Assembly (NCBI RefSeq): GCF_030817015.1
Contig: NZ_JAUSYS010000001.1
Span: 4,588,001-4,652,000 of the forward strand
Source: Arthrobacter sp. V1I7
Lineage (GTDB): Bacteria > Actinomycetota > Actinomycetes > Actinomycetales > Micrococcaceae
DNA: 64,000 bases
Direction of reading: 5' to 3'
Made by a program: the position numbers and the translations under genes. The notes beneath the pieces were generated by a model. The model searched no databases and was not told the origin of the DNA. It saw only the letters and a program-made list of their open reading frames with translations. This document shows positions 30,621-39,796 of this stretch, in pieces; within the stretch, counting starts at the first letter, position 1; each line of letters opens with the position of its first letter.

Positions 30621-30955
30621 GGAAGGGTGCCGCCTTTCATTACTGCTGTCATCGCTAAATCGCCGGGTTGCCGCGGCGTTCAGCGGGGTAGCCGAACTCC
30701 GTCAACAAGAGACGTGCCTGCTGCCCGGGTCCATGGCCCAGCTGGGAAACCACAAATGAAGTCCGGGACGGACGCACTGCAGACAGCTTAGCCCCACGGA
30801 ACGGGTTTCTCCCATCCCCGGGTTACAGCCGTGTGGTTCAGCCCGGTGGCCCGCAGCCCGGTTTCCGTTCCCGGTCCGGGACGGGCCTGGGCACATCGAG
30901 AGGGTCGGACAAGAAACTGTTGTTTGAGGGAATTTCATTTTCTTGGGATTAGTAG

Positions 30956-31182
30956 TGTTAATAACTGCTGTGGAAACTGTGGATAACCCCGTCTCGCGGT
31001 GCCGTTCCGCGGATCTGCCCTGTTCATGGACTGTGGGTGGAGCAGGTTTTAAACAGGCTGTGGATGGGGATAACATTTTTGGCCGGTCGGCTGATCCACA
31101 GCTACCTTAAGGGTTTTAAGCCCATTAACCGCGGTTGTCCCCTTAACTTTCCACAGGGTTGTCCACAGGCCCCTGTTAATAA
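30956..31182. promoter_or_regulatory. Candidate oriC segment, dnaA-dnaN gap
   Basis: One perfect DnaA box lies at 30978-30986 (minus orientation). One-mismatch boxes lie at 31065-31073, 31092-31100 and 31159-31167; weaker TGTTAATAA copies lie at 30956 and 31174. An AT-rich stretch just beside it (about 30925-30965) could be the unwinding element. The dnaA-dnaN gap is the usual actinobacterial origin, although boxes are sparser here than in the 14.2-14.9 kb cluster. The remainder of the 586-bp gap shows no gene. Confidence 0.7.
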
Positions 31183-31206
31183 GGTAGGAGTGCGTGGCAG
31201 GACGGC

Positions 31207-32628
31207 TCAGGAATTGCGCTGCTGCTGCTTGATCCTGTTGGTCAGCTCGGTCACCTGGTTGTAGATCACACGCCGTTCGGCCATCAGTTCCCGGATCTTG
31301 CGGTCGGCGTGGATCACCGTGGTGTGGTCCCGGCCTCCGAGCTCCTGTCCGATCTTGGGAAGTGACATGTCCGTGAGCTCGCGGCAGAGGTACATGGCGA
31401 TCTGGCGTGCGGTTACCAGTGTCCTGGTGCGCGATTTGCTGCACAGCTCCTCCATGCTCAGCTTGAAGTAGTCGGCGGTCTGCGTGAGGATCTGCGCCGA
31501 CGTGATCTCCTGGGCTCCGTCGTCGGTGATGAGGTCCTTGAGCACCATCTCGGCCAGTGCCACATCCACCGGCTGGCGGTTTAGGCTCGCGAACGCGGTC
31601 ACCCGGATCAGTGCACCTTCAAGTTCCCGGATGTTGCTGGAAATCTTGGACGCGATGTACTCCAGGGCATCGTCCGGGGCGGAGAGTCCCTCGCTGAGGG
31701 CCTTCTTCCGGAGGATGGCGATACGGGTTTCGAGCTCTGGCGGCTGGATATCGGTCAGCAGGCCCCACTCGAAGCGGGATTTCATCCGGTCCTCGAACCC
31801 CGCGAGCAGCTTGGGCGGCTGGTCCGAGGTGATGACCACCTGCTTGTTGTTGTTGTGCAGGGCGTTGAACGTGTGGAAGAACTCCTCCAGCGTCCGGTCC
31901 TTGCCGGCCAGGAACTGGATGTCATCGATGAGCAGCACGTCAACGTTGCGGTACGTGGTCTTGAAGCTCGTGCCCTCATCGTCGCGGATGGAGTTGATGA
32001 AGTCGTTGGTGAATTCCTCGGAGTTCACGTACCGGACCCGAATGCCGCTGTAGAGCCGGCGGGCATAGTGGCCGATCGCGTGCAGGAGGTGGGTCTTGCC
32101 CAGCCCGGAGTCGCCGTAGATGAACAGGGGGTTGTAAGCCTTGGCCGGCGCTTCGGCTACCGCGACGGCAGCGGCGTGGGCGAACCGGTTGGAAGAACCG
32201 ATGACGAAGGTGTCGAAGACATACTTCGGGTTGAGGCGGCCGAATTCGTGGGAAGTGCTCGGCAGCATCGGCTGCGGCTTCAGCTCCACGGTCGGATCGG
32301 CTGTCAGCGCCAGCTCGACGGCGGGTTCCGGCTCGGTGTGCAGCGGCACCAGATCCGTGTCGACGTCGATGGCACAACGGATCTCATCTGAGAAGACGCT
32401 GCGGAGGGCGTCGTCGAGGGCTTCCTTCACCTGCGTCTGCAGCACCTCGCGGGTGAGCTCGTTGGGCACCGCCACAAGGAGGGTGGAGCCGATGAGGCCC
32501 TGTGCCTGGGCGAGGATGACGAAGCCGCGCTGCCGGGGTGTTACACGGTGGTCGTTTTCGAGAAGGCTCACTACCCTCCGCCAGGAACTTCCGACAGTGT
32601 TGGCTTGGTTGGCTTCGTCTACTGTCAT
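31207..32628 (-). CDS. dnaA: Chromosomal replication initiator DnaA
   Basis: DnaA of 473 residues is read from the ATG at 32628, preferred over a TTG one codon upstream. Domain I covers about 1-90, domain II is short and acidic, and domain III has Walker A GDSGLGKTHL and Walker B LLIDDIQFLAGKD. The domain IV DNA-binding signature is GGRDHTTVIHADRKI. It binds DnaA boxes to open the origin and fires replication with DciA and helicase. It is transcribed away from rpmH, with DnaA boxes on both sides that also permit autoregulation. Confidence 0.98.
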   Translation of the reverse strand: MTVDEANQANTVGSSWRRVVSLLENDHRVTPRQRGFVILAQAQGLIGSTLLVAVPNELTREVLQTQVKEALDDALRSVFSDEIRCAIDVDTDLVPLHTEPEPAVELALTADPTVELKPQPMLPSTSHEFGRLNPKYVFDTFVIGSSNRFAHAAAVAVAEAPAKAYNPLFIYGDSGLGKTHLLHAIGHYARRLYSGIRVRYVNSEEFTNDFINSIRDDEGTSFKTTYRNVDVLLIDDIQFLAGKDRTLEEFFHTFNALHNNNKQVVITSDQPPKLLAGFEDRMKSRFEWGLLTDIQPPELETRIAILRKKALSEGLSAPDDALEYIASKISSNIRELEGALIRVTAFASLNRQPVDVALAEMVLKDLITDDGAQEITSAQILTQTADYFKLSMEELCSKSRTRTLVTARQIAMYLCRELTDMSLPKIGQELGGRDHTTVIHADRKIRELMAERRVIYNQVTELTNRIKQQQRNS

Positions 32629-32714
32629 CAATCAGTTCCTCAAACTTGCTGGCCTGCATTAGCTGCAGCCACAAGGCCCGAACCAGTGCGCTGGCGCCGG
32701 CTCAATCCACAGGG

Positions 32715-32873
32715 TTATGCACAGTCCGTGGATAATTGGCTACTGGGACACTCTAGGGGATCAAAAACCCAGAAGATAGCTAGGGTCTGTCCTGTGGATA
32801 ATCACACGGTTGTAGTTCGAAATCGCGGGCCGTGACGCACTTCATCCACAGGCCGCGGCAGGAGTTAGCCACA
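32715..32873. promoter_or_regulatory. DnaA boxes between dnaA and rpmH
   Basis: One perfect box is at 32793-32801 (minus orientation). One-mismatch boxes are at 32715, 32727, 32842 and 32865. They lie in the divergent dnaA/rpmH promoter region and suit dnaA autoregulation or an origin arm. Confidence 0.65.
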
Positions 32874-32904
32874 GCTGGGGAAAGACGGCGAAGGGTTCCT
32901 CGGT

Positions 32905-32934
32905 TTGACTCTGGAGGCGGTTTAGCCCTAACGT
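32905..32934 (+). promoter_or_regulatory. Probable rpmH promoter
   Basis: TTGACT at 32905-32910 and TAACGT at 32929-32934 are separated by 18 bp, a good primary-sigma-type pair, about 158 bp upstream of rpmH. Confidence 0.5.
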
Positions 32935-33091
32935 TGTGAAGTCCTTTGTGCACGCTTTTCGCCCTCTAAATTTATCTCCCCGACGCCCCGCGTCTTGCGA
33001 GTCGAGGGAAGCGGCACATACAAAACTTAGCGTCGGCCAGTTCTTCCCCTTGATCGGGTGGGCGCACCTTTGATCCACTGGAGTAACTAAC

Positions 33092-33229
33092 GTGAGCAAG
33101 CGGACTTTTCAGCCGAATAACCGCCGTCGAGCCAAGAAGCACGGCTTCCGCCTTCGTATGCGTACCCGTGCCGGCCGCGCCATCCTGGCCGCCCGTCGTG
33201 GCAAGGGTCGCACCGAGCTGTCGGCCTAA
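33092..33229 (+). CDS. rpmH: Ribosomal protein L34
   Basis: The 45-residue L34 starts at a GTG ([19 protein letters not shown]) and ends [14 protein letters not shown] lies about 10 nt upstream of the start. It opens the rpmH-rnpA-yidD-yidC-jag-rsmG run and lies opposite dnaA. Confidence 0.97.
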   Translation: MSKRTFQPNNRRRAKKHGFRLRMRTRAGRAILAARRGKGRTELSA

Positions 33230-33270
33230 ATAACTGACTCGTCGGTCCACCTCCCTATGCGAGTTCAACG

Positions 33271-33681
33271 GTGCTAGCCACCCGAAACCGTCTAAGGACA
33301 TCAACCGATTTTTCAACAACTGTACGTTCCGGTGTCCGCAATGGACGCCGGAACGTAGTGTTATATGCGGCAGCCCTCGCTGCCGACGAACCAAGCCGGA
33401 TCGGATTCATCGTTTCCAAGAGTGTCGGGAACGCTGTCGTCAGGAACCTCGTTAAGAGGAGACTGAGAGAGGCCGGTGCCTTGTCGTTGCAGAAATACGG
33501 TAGCGGGTTCGCGATCGTGGTCAGGGCCTTGCCCGCTTCGGCCGGTGCCAGCTGGGACCAACTGCGGAACGACTATGACGCCGCTCTGGAGACGACAATG
33601 AAACGGCTGGGCAGCCGCCTTCCACAGGCTGCTTCTTCAGTTTCTGACGAGAAAACACAGGAAGGGACACCGCGTGCGTAA
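33271..33681 (+). CDS. rnpA: Ribonuclease P protein component
   Basis: This 136-residue basic protein assists RNase P RNA in tRNA 5' processing. Family hallmarks are RLRTSTDF, GFIVSKSVGNAVVRNLVKRRLRE (the RNR motif) and FAIVVRALPAS. It starts at a GTG. Its 3' end overlaps the yidD start by 8 nt. Confidence 0.95.
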   Translation: MLATRNRLRTSTDFSTTVRSGVRNGRRNVVLYAAALAADEPSRIGFIVSKSVGNAVVRNLVKRRLREAGALSLQKYGSGFAIVVRALPASAGASWDQLRNDYDAALETTMKRLGSRLPQAASSVSDEKTQEGTPRA

Positions 33682-34081
33682 GTCAACTGCCGCCGTCGTC
33701 CCCCTTCCTATCTCGGGGCTAAAGTCCGCCGTAGCCTGGCTTGGCCGGGCGGTATGGAACCTGCCCCGCAATATCCTCATTCTGCTCCTGATGGCGTACC
33801 GCAAGGTGATCTCACCGCTGTACGGCCAGGTCTGCCGCTTTTTTCCCAGCTGTTCGGCCTATGCCCTCGAGGCGATTACGGTCCACGGCGCGGTTAGGGG
33901 AAGCTGGCTGGCGGGGCGGCGCCTATTGCGCTGCCATCCTTGGAATGCCGGTGGTGTGGACCACGTCCCCGCCGGCGATCGTGTTTGGCCCGAAGGCCGC
34001 ACCCCCACAATTGTTGTACTGAACAATCCGGACAAGTACCTGGCTGCTCAGTCTGATGGAGCAGGCCGCCTTGCGGCCTAA
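33674..34081 (+). CDS. yidD: Membrane protein insertion efficiency factor YidD
   Basis: This 135-residue protein has the conserved core YRKVISPLYGQVCRFFPSCSAYALEAI and LLRCHPWNAGG. It starts at a GTG inside the end of rnpA. A 30-residue N-terminal extension and a C-terminal tail make it longer than the 70-85 residues usual for the family. YidD acts at the membrane with YidC, whose gene follows after 16 bp. Confidence 0.92.
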   Translation: MRKSTAAVVPLPISGLKSAVAWLGRAVWNLPRNILILLLMAYRKVISPLYGQVCRFFPSCSAYALEAITVHGAVRGSWLAGRRLLRCHPWNAGGVDHVPAGDRVWPEGRTPTIVVLNNPDKYLAAQSDGAGRLAA

Positions 34082-34097
34082 CGAATAGGGATATCGT

Positions 34098-35078
34098 ATG
34101 GACTTCTTTGAAACAATCATGTTTCCGTTCAAGTGGCTGGTCTCTTTCATCATGGTGGCTTTCCATGATGGGCTGAGCGCTATTGGCATGCCAGCGGCCA
34201 ACGGCTGGACATGGACCCTGTCCATCATTGGGCTGGTGCTGGTGATCCGCGCCGCCCTGATTCCCGTGTTCGTGAAGCAGATCAAGGCCCAGCGCGGGAT
34301 GCAGCTGCTGCAGCCAGATCTGAAGAAGCTGCAGGATAAGTACAAGGGCAAGACCGACCAGCTGTCCCGCCAGGCTATGGCGCAGGAACAGATGGCAATG
34401 TACAAGAAGCACGGCACCAACCCGTTCTCGGCCTGCCTGCCCATGCTCATCCAGATGCCGTTCTTCTTTGCCCTCTTCACCGTGCTGTCGGGCATTACGT
34501 CGGCCGTCCAAAAGGGCCAAGGCATCGGGGCGATGAGCCATCAGCAGGTGGTGCAGTTCGACCAGTCGAGCATATTCGGCGCCCCGCTGTCCGCCACCCT
34601 GCTCCATGGCACTCCTCCGGGCGGCAATGTGATGGCGGTGTGGATCCTCTCGATCGTGATGATCCTCGCCATGACGGCCTCGCAGTTCATCACGCAGAAG
34701 CAGATCATGGCCAAGAACATGTCCGAAGAGGCCATGGCCAGCCCGTTCATGCGCCAGCAGAAGATGATGCTCTACATCCTGCCGATTGTCTTTGGCGTGG
34801 GCGGCATCAACTTCCCCATCGGCGTCCTGATTTACTGGACCACCACCAACCTGTGGACCATGGCACAGCAGTTCTTTGTGATCCGCCGCATGCCGACGCC
34901 GGGTTCCCCCGCCGCCAAGGCCCTCGCTGAGCGCCGCGCCGCCAGGGGCCTTCCGGCACTGCCGTTGACCGGTGCCAGGAAGGCCGACGCCGAAGCCGCT
35001 GAAGCCGCTGCGGTCGCCGCGATGCAGGCCAAGGCCCAGCGCGTCCAGCCACAACGTAAGAACAGGAAGAGGAAGTAA
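34098..35078 (+). CDS. yidC: Membrane protein insertase YidC
   Basis: This 326-residue Oxa1/YidC-type insertase has five membrane segments, for example FPFKWLVSFIMVAFHDG and WTLSIIGLVLVIRAALIPVF, then QMPFFFALFTVLSG and YILPIVFGVGGINFPIGVLIYWTTTNLW. The conserved Arg of the hydrophilic groove (VIRAALIPVF) is present. The C-terminal basic tail can contact ribosomes. The stop overlaps the jag start by one base (TAATG). Confidence 0.95.
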   Translation: MDFFETIMFPFKWLVSFIMVAFHDGLSAIGMPAANGWTWTLSIIGLVLVIRAALIPVFVKQIKAQRGMQLLQPDLKKLQDKYKGKTDQLSRQAMAQEQMAMYKKHGTNPFSACLPMLIQMPFFFALFTVLSGITSAVQKGQGIGAMSHQQVVQFDQSSIFGAPLSATLLHGTPPGGNVMAVWILSIVMILAMTASQFITQKQIMAKNMSEEAMASPFMRQQKMMLYILPIVFGVGGINFPIGVLIYWTTTNLWTMAQQFFVIRRMPTPGSPAAKALAERRAARGLPALPLTGARKADAEAAEAAAVAAMQAKAQRVQPQRKNRKRK

Positions 35079-35656
35079 TGTCCGCCGAGAGCACCGAACA
35101 CGCTATTTCCGCCGAGGTCAGCGAAGACCAGGATGAGTCCCAGCAGGATGCCCTGGACTCCGAGGGCAACCCGGACAAGGGTGCATCCGCCAGCCGCCTG
35201 GAAGAAGAAGGCGACGTCGCTGCGGACTACCTCGAGGAACTGCTGGACATTGCCGACATCGACGGCGACATCGACATTGAGGTCCGCAGCGGCCGCACCT
35301 ACATTTCGATCGTTACCGAGGAAGAATCGGCCGGCCTGGAGAACCTGGTGGGGCATGACGGTGAGGTCCTCGAGGCACTTCAGGAACTGACCCGGTTGGC
35401 CGTCCTTTCGGCGACGGAGAACCGGTCCCGTCTGGTGCTGGATATCAACGGTTACCGTTCGCAGCGTTCCGGCGAGCTGCAGAAGATCGCCGAGGACGCC
35501 GTCGCGTCCGTCAAGGAGTCCGGCGAAACCGTGGCCCTGGCCCCGATGAGTGCCTATGAACGCAAGATTGTGCATGACGCCGTTGCTGACCTGGGCCTCG
35601 TGAGCGAGTCCGAAGGCGAAGGTGCCGACCGGCACATTGTCGTCTCCGCAGACTGA
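35078..35656 (+). CDS. Jag/KhpB-like R3H-domain RNA-binding protein
   Basis: This 192-residue protein has an acidic N-terminus, a KH-like domain (about 45-115: DYLEELLDIADIDGDI, GHDGEVLEALQELTRLAVLS) and a C-terminal R3H domain with MSAYERKIVHDAV. KhpB-type proteins bind RNA and, in Gram-positive bacteria, affect cell elongation. It is coupled to yidC. Confidence 0.92.
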   Translation: MSAESTEHAISAEVSEDQDESQQDALDSEGNPDKGASASRLEEEGDVAADYLEELLDIADIDGDIDIEVRSGRTYISIVTEEESAGLENLVGHDGEVLEALQELTRLAVLSATENRSRLVLDINGYRSQRSGELQKIAEDAVASVKESGETVALAPMSAYERKIVHDAVADLGLVSESEGEGADRHIVVSAD

Positions 35657-35673
35657 GTGCGCCGGATAGCTTG

Positions 35674-36324
35674 ATGGTTGAGATTACCCCGGCCGAGCTG
35701 AAGGCCGCCGAGTCCATCTTTGGTGGCCGTCTGGACCTGGCGAAGCGTTACGTTGAGCACCTGGCTACTTCCGGTACCGAACGGGGACTGATCGGGCCAC
35801 GCGAGGTGCCGCGGCTATGGAGCCGGCATGTGCTGAACTGCGCCGTCATCGAAAGCCAGATTGCCCATGGCAGCCATGTGGCGGACGTCGGCAGCGGAGC
35901 CGGACTGCCGGGCCTCTGCCTTGCGATCGCCCGCCCGGACCTTGAACTGACCCTGATCGAGCCGCTCGAGCGGCGCGTCATTTGGCTCCAGGAAGTGGTC
36001 GATGACCTGGGCCTCGAAAATGTCACGATCATGCGTACCCGAGCGGAGCTCGCCGTCGGAATGGTGGACGCCGATGTGGTCACCGCGCGGGCCGTTTCGG
36101 CGCTGACCAATCTCGCGGGACTCACCATTCCGCTGCTGGCCGGCAGGGGCGAGGTCGTTGCCATCAAGGGACGCAGCGCCGGCGAGGAAATAGAGAAAGC
36201 CGCCAAGGTGATCCGTAAACTTGGTGGCACCGAGACGTCAGTGGTGCTGGTGGGCGGGGACGTCCTCGAGGAACCCACAACCGTAGTCCGGATCGTTGTG
36301 AATAAGCCTCAAAAGATTGCCTAG
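35674..36324 (+). CDS. rsmG: 16S rRNA (guanine-N7) methyltransferase RsmG
   Basis: This 216-residue SAM-dependent enzyme methylates G527 of 16S rRNA. It shows RLWSRHVLNC, ADVGSGAGLPGLCLA (SAM site) and TARAVSALTNLAGL. I chose the ATG at 35674 over a TTG one codon upstream. Loss of the family enzyme gives low-level streptomycin resistance. It lies 17 bp after jag and 86 bp before parA. Confidence 0.94.
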   Translation: MVEITPAELKAAESIFGGRLDLAKRYVEHLATSGTERGLIGPREVPRLWSRHVLNCAVIESQIAHGSHVADVGSGAGLPGLCLAIARPDLELTLIEPLERRVIWLQEVVDDLGLENVTIMRTRAELAVGMVDADVVTARAVSALTNLAGLTIPLLAGRGEVVAIKGRSAGEEIEKAAKVIRKLGGTETSVVLVGGDVLEEPTTVVRIVVNKPQKIA

Positions 36325-36410
36325 CATCCGCCCCGTCTCCAAGGAGTTCAAGGCGAAGAGGTTAGGCTAGTACCCGGCAGCAGACGCCGAATGAGAGTGA
36401 GTGTGTCACA

Positions 36411-37478
36411 GTGACAAGCAGCGAAACCTCCACACAGCGGATCCCCCCGTTTGTGTCCCTGGGGTCAGCACGGTCCTTTGTTGCGCCCGCCATCACCCAC
36501 AACTTATCCGGGAATCACACGGCATCGGTTGCTAGGAATGCCGAGAAGGCCAGTGTTTCACGTGAAACGGCCGTCTCTGCCAGCGACAACGTGCTGGACT
36601 CCATCGATGATTCCAGCCCCATCGCCCGGGAACTGGCGCACGAAAACAAACGGCGCGAACGCCTTCTGGGCCGTGAACTGCCGAAGCCGGAGAAGACCAG
36701 AATCTTCACCGTGTCTAACCAGAAGGGCGGCGTGGGCAAGACGACCACTACGGTCAACATTGCTGCCGCACTGGCTGCCGCTGGGCTCAATGTGCTTGTG
36801 ATTGATATCGATCCGCAGGGAAACGCCTCCACTGCCCTCGGGATCGAACACCATGCCGACGTCGACAGCATCTACGACGTGCTGATCAACGACCTCCCAC
36901 TGCAGAAGGTAGTGGCGCCTTGCCCGGACATCGAAAAGCTGATCTGCGCTCCGGCCACCATTCACCTGGCCGGCGCGGAAATCGAACTAGTCAGCCTCGT
37001 GGCCCGCGAGCAGCGGCTTCGCCGCGCCATTGATGTTTACGCCAAGGAGCGGGCCAAGAACGGTGAGGAACGCCTTGACTACATCTTCATCGACTGCCCG
37101 CCGAGCCTGGGGCTGCTGACTGTCAATGCGTTCTGCGCGGCCAACGAGGTTCTGATCCCAATCCAGTGCGAGTACTACGCACTGGAGGGGCTGAGCCAGC
37201 TCCTGAAGAACATCGAAATGATCCAAAAGCACTTGAATGCGGACCTGGTCGTTTCCACCATTTTGCTGACCATGTACGACGGCCGCACGAACCTGGCCGC
37301 CCAGGTGGCCGCTGAAGTGCGTGAGCATTTCCCGGACCAGGTCCTCGGAGCCGTGGTTCCTCGCTCCGTCCGCATCTCCGAAGCACCCAGCTACCAGCAG
37401 ACCGTCATGACGTACGATCCGTCGTCGAGCGGCGCGCTGTCCTACCTGGAAGCCGCAGCGGAAATCGCTGAACGTTAG
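36411..37478 (+). CDS. parA: Chromosome partitioning ATPase ParA (Soj)
   Basis: This 355-residue deviant Walker A ATPase moves ParB-bound origins. The P-loop KGGVGKTTTTVN starts near residue 107; Walker B is DYIFIDCPPSLG. About 95 residues precede the ATPase core, and a perfect parS lies within the codons for SVSRET at 36554-36569. It starts at a GTG. In relatives ParA also interacts with polar proteins and, in Bacillus, regulates DnaA. Confidence 0.95.
   Translation: MTSSETSTQRIPPFVSLGSARSFVAPAITHNLSGNHTASVARNAEKASVSRETAVSASDNVLDSIDDSSPIARELAHENKRRERLLGRELPKPEKTRIFTVSNQKGGVGKTTTTVNIAAALAAAGLNVLVIDIDPQGNASTALGIEHHADVDSIYDVLINDLPLQKVVAPCPDIEKLICAPATIHLAGAEIELVSLVAREQRLRRAIDVYAKERAKNGEERLDYIFIDCPPSLGLLTVNAFCAANEVLIPIQCEYYALEGLSQLLKNIEMIQKHLNADLVVSTILLTMYDGRTNLAAQVAAEVREHFPDQVLGAVVPRSVRISEAPSYQQTVMTYDPSSSGALSYLEAAAEIAER
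36554..36569. promoter_or_regulatory. parS site 1 (inside parA)
   Basis: TGTTTCACGTGAAACG, perfect 14-bp core, in the codons of the ParA N-terminal extension. Confidence 0.9.
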
Positions 37479-37547
37479 AATCACTTTCAAGAATTGCAAT
37501 AACGAGAGCCCGGCGACGCCCGGCTCTTCCAATGGAGGGATGTAGCC

Positions 37548-38813
37548 ATGAGCGATAAGCGACGCGGCCTTGGCCGTGGACTTGGGGCACTCATTCCAAG
37601 TTCCGCCTCGATGAGCGGTTCCGGAAACGGTTCGGCGCCGTCCCGTCCCGTGGATCTGTTCTTCCCCGAACCCCGGAAGCGGAACGCTGCGCCCGAGGTT
37701 CCTTCGGCAGACGAGCTCGACGCCGACCTGGCGGAGGACGCCGCAGAGCCGCGGACGCAACCCACCAGCACTCAGACCGCGGCCGAGAATGAGTCGGCTA
37801 CCCCTGCCGGCGCGCCGGCCCGTAAAGCACCCGAACACCAGTTCGCCGCAGGCAAGGGTGAGTCCCCCGCCGCCGAGGACGTGACTGATGCTCAGGAAGC
37901 CGAGCCGAAAGCCAGTCCCAGGGAACGAAAAGCAGTGCCAGACGTTGGCCGGGAAGTTGAGGCTGACAGGGACTCGGGCGTCGACTTGGTCGAGGTACCC
38001 GGGGTTCGTTTCGCGGAAATACCCGTCACCGACATCCATCCCAACCGCAAGCAGCCGCGATCCGTCTTCGACGAGGACGACATGGCGGAGCTCGTGCACT
38101 CCGTGCGGGAAATCGGCGTCCTCCAGCCAATTGTCGTACGCACATCCACCGAAGAGGGTGGCGAACCATACGAGCTCGTCATGGGTGAGCGCCGCTGGCG
38201 GGCAGTGCAGGCGGCGGGACTGGAAACCATTCCGGCAATCGTCCGTGACACCACGGATGATGATCTGCTTCGCGACGCCTTGCTGGAGAACCTGCACCGC
38301 AGCCAACTGAACCCCCTCGAAGAGGCTGCCGCGTACCAGCAGCTCCTGGAGGACTTCGGCACCACCCATGAGCAGCTGGCAGACCGCATCGGCCGTTCGC
38401 GCCCCCAGGTCTCCAACACGCTGCGTCTGCTCAAGTTGCCTCCGCTGGTCCAGCGCCGCGTAGCAGCCAGTGTCATCTCGGCCGGCCACGCCCGTGCCCT
38501 CCTGGCGCTTCCGGACGCGGCGGCGATGGAACGCATGGCGCAGAAAATCGTTTCCGAGGGCATGTCCGTCCGTGCCACCGAAGAAGCCGTCACTCTATAC
38601 CAGAACCCCGCCTCGAATTCGAAGAACAACATCCCTCGTCCCGGTGCCCGGCACGAGCGTCTGGACTACCTTGCATCCTCCTTGTCCGATCGACTGGACA
38701 CCAACGTCAAGATCTCCCTGGGTGCACGAAAAGGACGCGTCAGCATTGAGTTTGCGAGCGTTGAAGATCTGAACCGCATTATGGATGTCCTCGCGCCCGG
38801 GCCTTCCAGCTAG
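37548..38813 (+). CDS. parB: Chromosome partitioning protein ParB
   Basis: This 421-residue CTP-dependent DNA clamp binds parS. The N-terminus ([14 protein letters not shown]) is the ParA-contact peptide and is followed by a long acidic, Ala/Pro-rich linker (about 30-140), longer than in most ParB. The CTPase/ParB-N region has [10 protein letters not shown] and [12 protein letters not shown]. The HTH has [24 protein letters not shown], and the C-terminal dimer domain starts after LDYLASSL. The ATG follows GGAGGG. It lies 69 bp after parA and beside the parS array. Confidence 0.95.
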   Translation: MSDKRRGLGRGLGALIPSSASMSGSGNGSAPSRPVDLFFPEPRKRNAAPEVPSADELDADLAEDAAEPRTQPTSTQTAAENESATPAGAPARKAPEHQFAAGKGESPAAEDVTDAQEAEPKASPRERKAVPDVGREVEADRDSGVDLVEVPGVRFAEIPVTDIHPNRKQPRSVFDEDDMAELVHSVREIGVLQPIVVRTSTEEGGEPYELVMGERRWRAVQAAGLETIPAIVRDTTDDDLLRDALLENLHRSQLNPLEEAAAYQQLLEDFGTTHEQLADRIGRSRPQVSNTLRLLKLPPLVQRRVAASVISAGHARALLALPDAAAMERMAQKIVSEGMSVRATEEAVTLYQNPASNSKNNIPRPGARHERLDYLASSLSDRLDTNVKISLGARKGRVSIEFASVEDLNRIMDVLAPGPSS

Positions 38814-38839
38814 ACCGCATTCCGCTGTCGCATTCGAGG

Positions 38840-38867
38840 GATCCTGTTTCACGTGAAACAGGGTCCT
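38840..38867. terminator. Hairpin overlapping parS, after parB
   Basis: Arms 38840-38853 and 38854-38867 form a 28-bp palindrome with one wobble pair, followed by TTTGCT. The parS site sits at its centre. It may stop parB transcription, but the absent loop and short T tract weaken that reading. Confidence 0.35.
38846..38861. promoter_or_regulatory. parS site 2
   Basis: TGTTTCACGTGAAACA, the perfect 16-bp palindrome, 32 bp after the parB stop. Confidence 0.95.
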
Positions 38868-39242
38868 TTGCTGTAGTCGCCCTGTCGTGAGGTTGGCCTC
38901 TCCTGGAGTTTCGGTGGACCCTGGTTGTAGTGCACGCATGGGACAGTTCTGGTTTTTACTCCTTCCGGCAACGGTCCGCGTGGCAACTGTCTTTACGAGC
39001 ACGCTCTCACACCTGGCAGGCCGGATTCTGTCTGGCTTTCCTCGGCCCAGAGATGCAGGATTGCCCCCTTGTGGGCTGCTGCGTTCGCTGCCCTTCTGAT
39101 GAGTGGTTTGGGATTCTTCGTTAGCGTGGCGGTCTCGGCCATGGCTGGACTTCTGGCATAAGTACCAGCTGTGGATCATGGAGCAGCTGCATGTTTGTTC
39201 ACTAGTGTCTGATGCTTCGGGTTCAGCGGTAGCGTGTTGTTG

Positions 39243-39258
39243 TGTTTCACGTGAACCC
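39243..39258. promoter_or_regulatory. parS-like site 3 (degenerate)
   Basis: TGTTTCACGTGAACCC, right arm altered, in repeat unit 1. Confidence 0.6.
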
Positions 39259-39506
39259 GCAGGATGATTTATGGGTAACCGGCAGACCGGTATCTGTCTG
39301 GCTTACCTTGGCCCAGAGATGCGGGATTTACCCTTATGGGCTGCTGCCTTCGAGGCCCTTCTGATGAGTGGTTTGGGATTCTTCTTTGGCGTGGCGATCT
39401 CGGCCATGACTGGACTTCTGGCATTAGTACCAGCTGTGGATCATGGAGCAGCTGCATGTTTGTTCACTAGTGTCTGATGCTTCGGGTTCGGGGGTAGCGT
39501 GCCGCG

Positions 39507-39522
39507 TGATTCACGTGAAACG
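39507..39522. promoter_or_regulatory. parS-like site 4 (one mismatch)
   Basis: TGATTCACGTGAAACG, one mismatch in the core, in repeat unit 2. Confidence 0.65.
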
Positions 39523-39780
39523 TTCGGACCGCAGCATGATTCATGAGCGTCCGGGCCGACCGGCATCTGTCTGGCTTTCCTTGGCCCAGAGATGCGGGAT
39601 TTACTTTGTGGGCTGCTGCCTTCGAAGCCCTTCTGATGAGTGGTTTGGGATTCTTCTTTGGTGCGGCGATCTCGGCCGTTGCTGGACTTCTGGCATGACT
39701 ACCGGCTGTGGATTATGGAGCAGCTGTATGTGTTCGTGCACTAGTGTCTGATGCTTCGGGTTCGGGGGTAGCGTGCCGCG

Positions 39781-39796
39781 TGTTTCACGTGAAACC
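39781..39796. promoter_or_regulatory. parS site 5
   Basis: TGTTTCACGTGAAACC, perfect core, in repeat unit 3. Confidence 0.9.
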
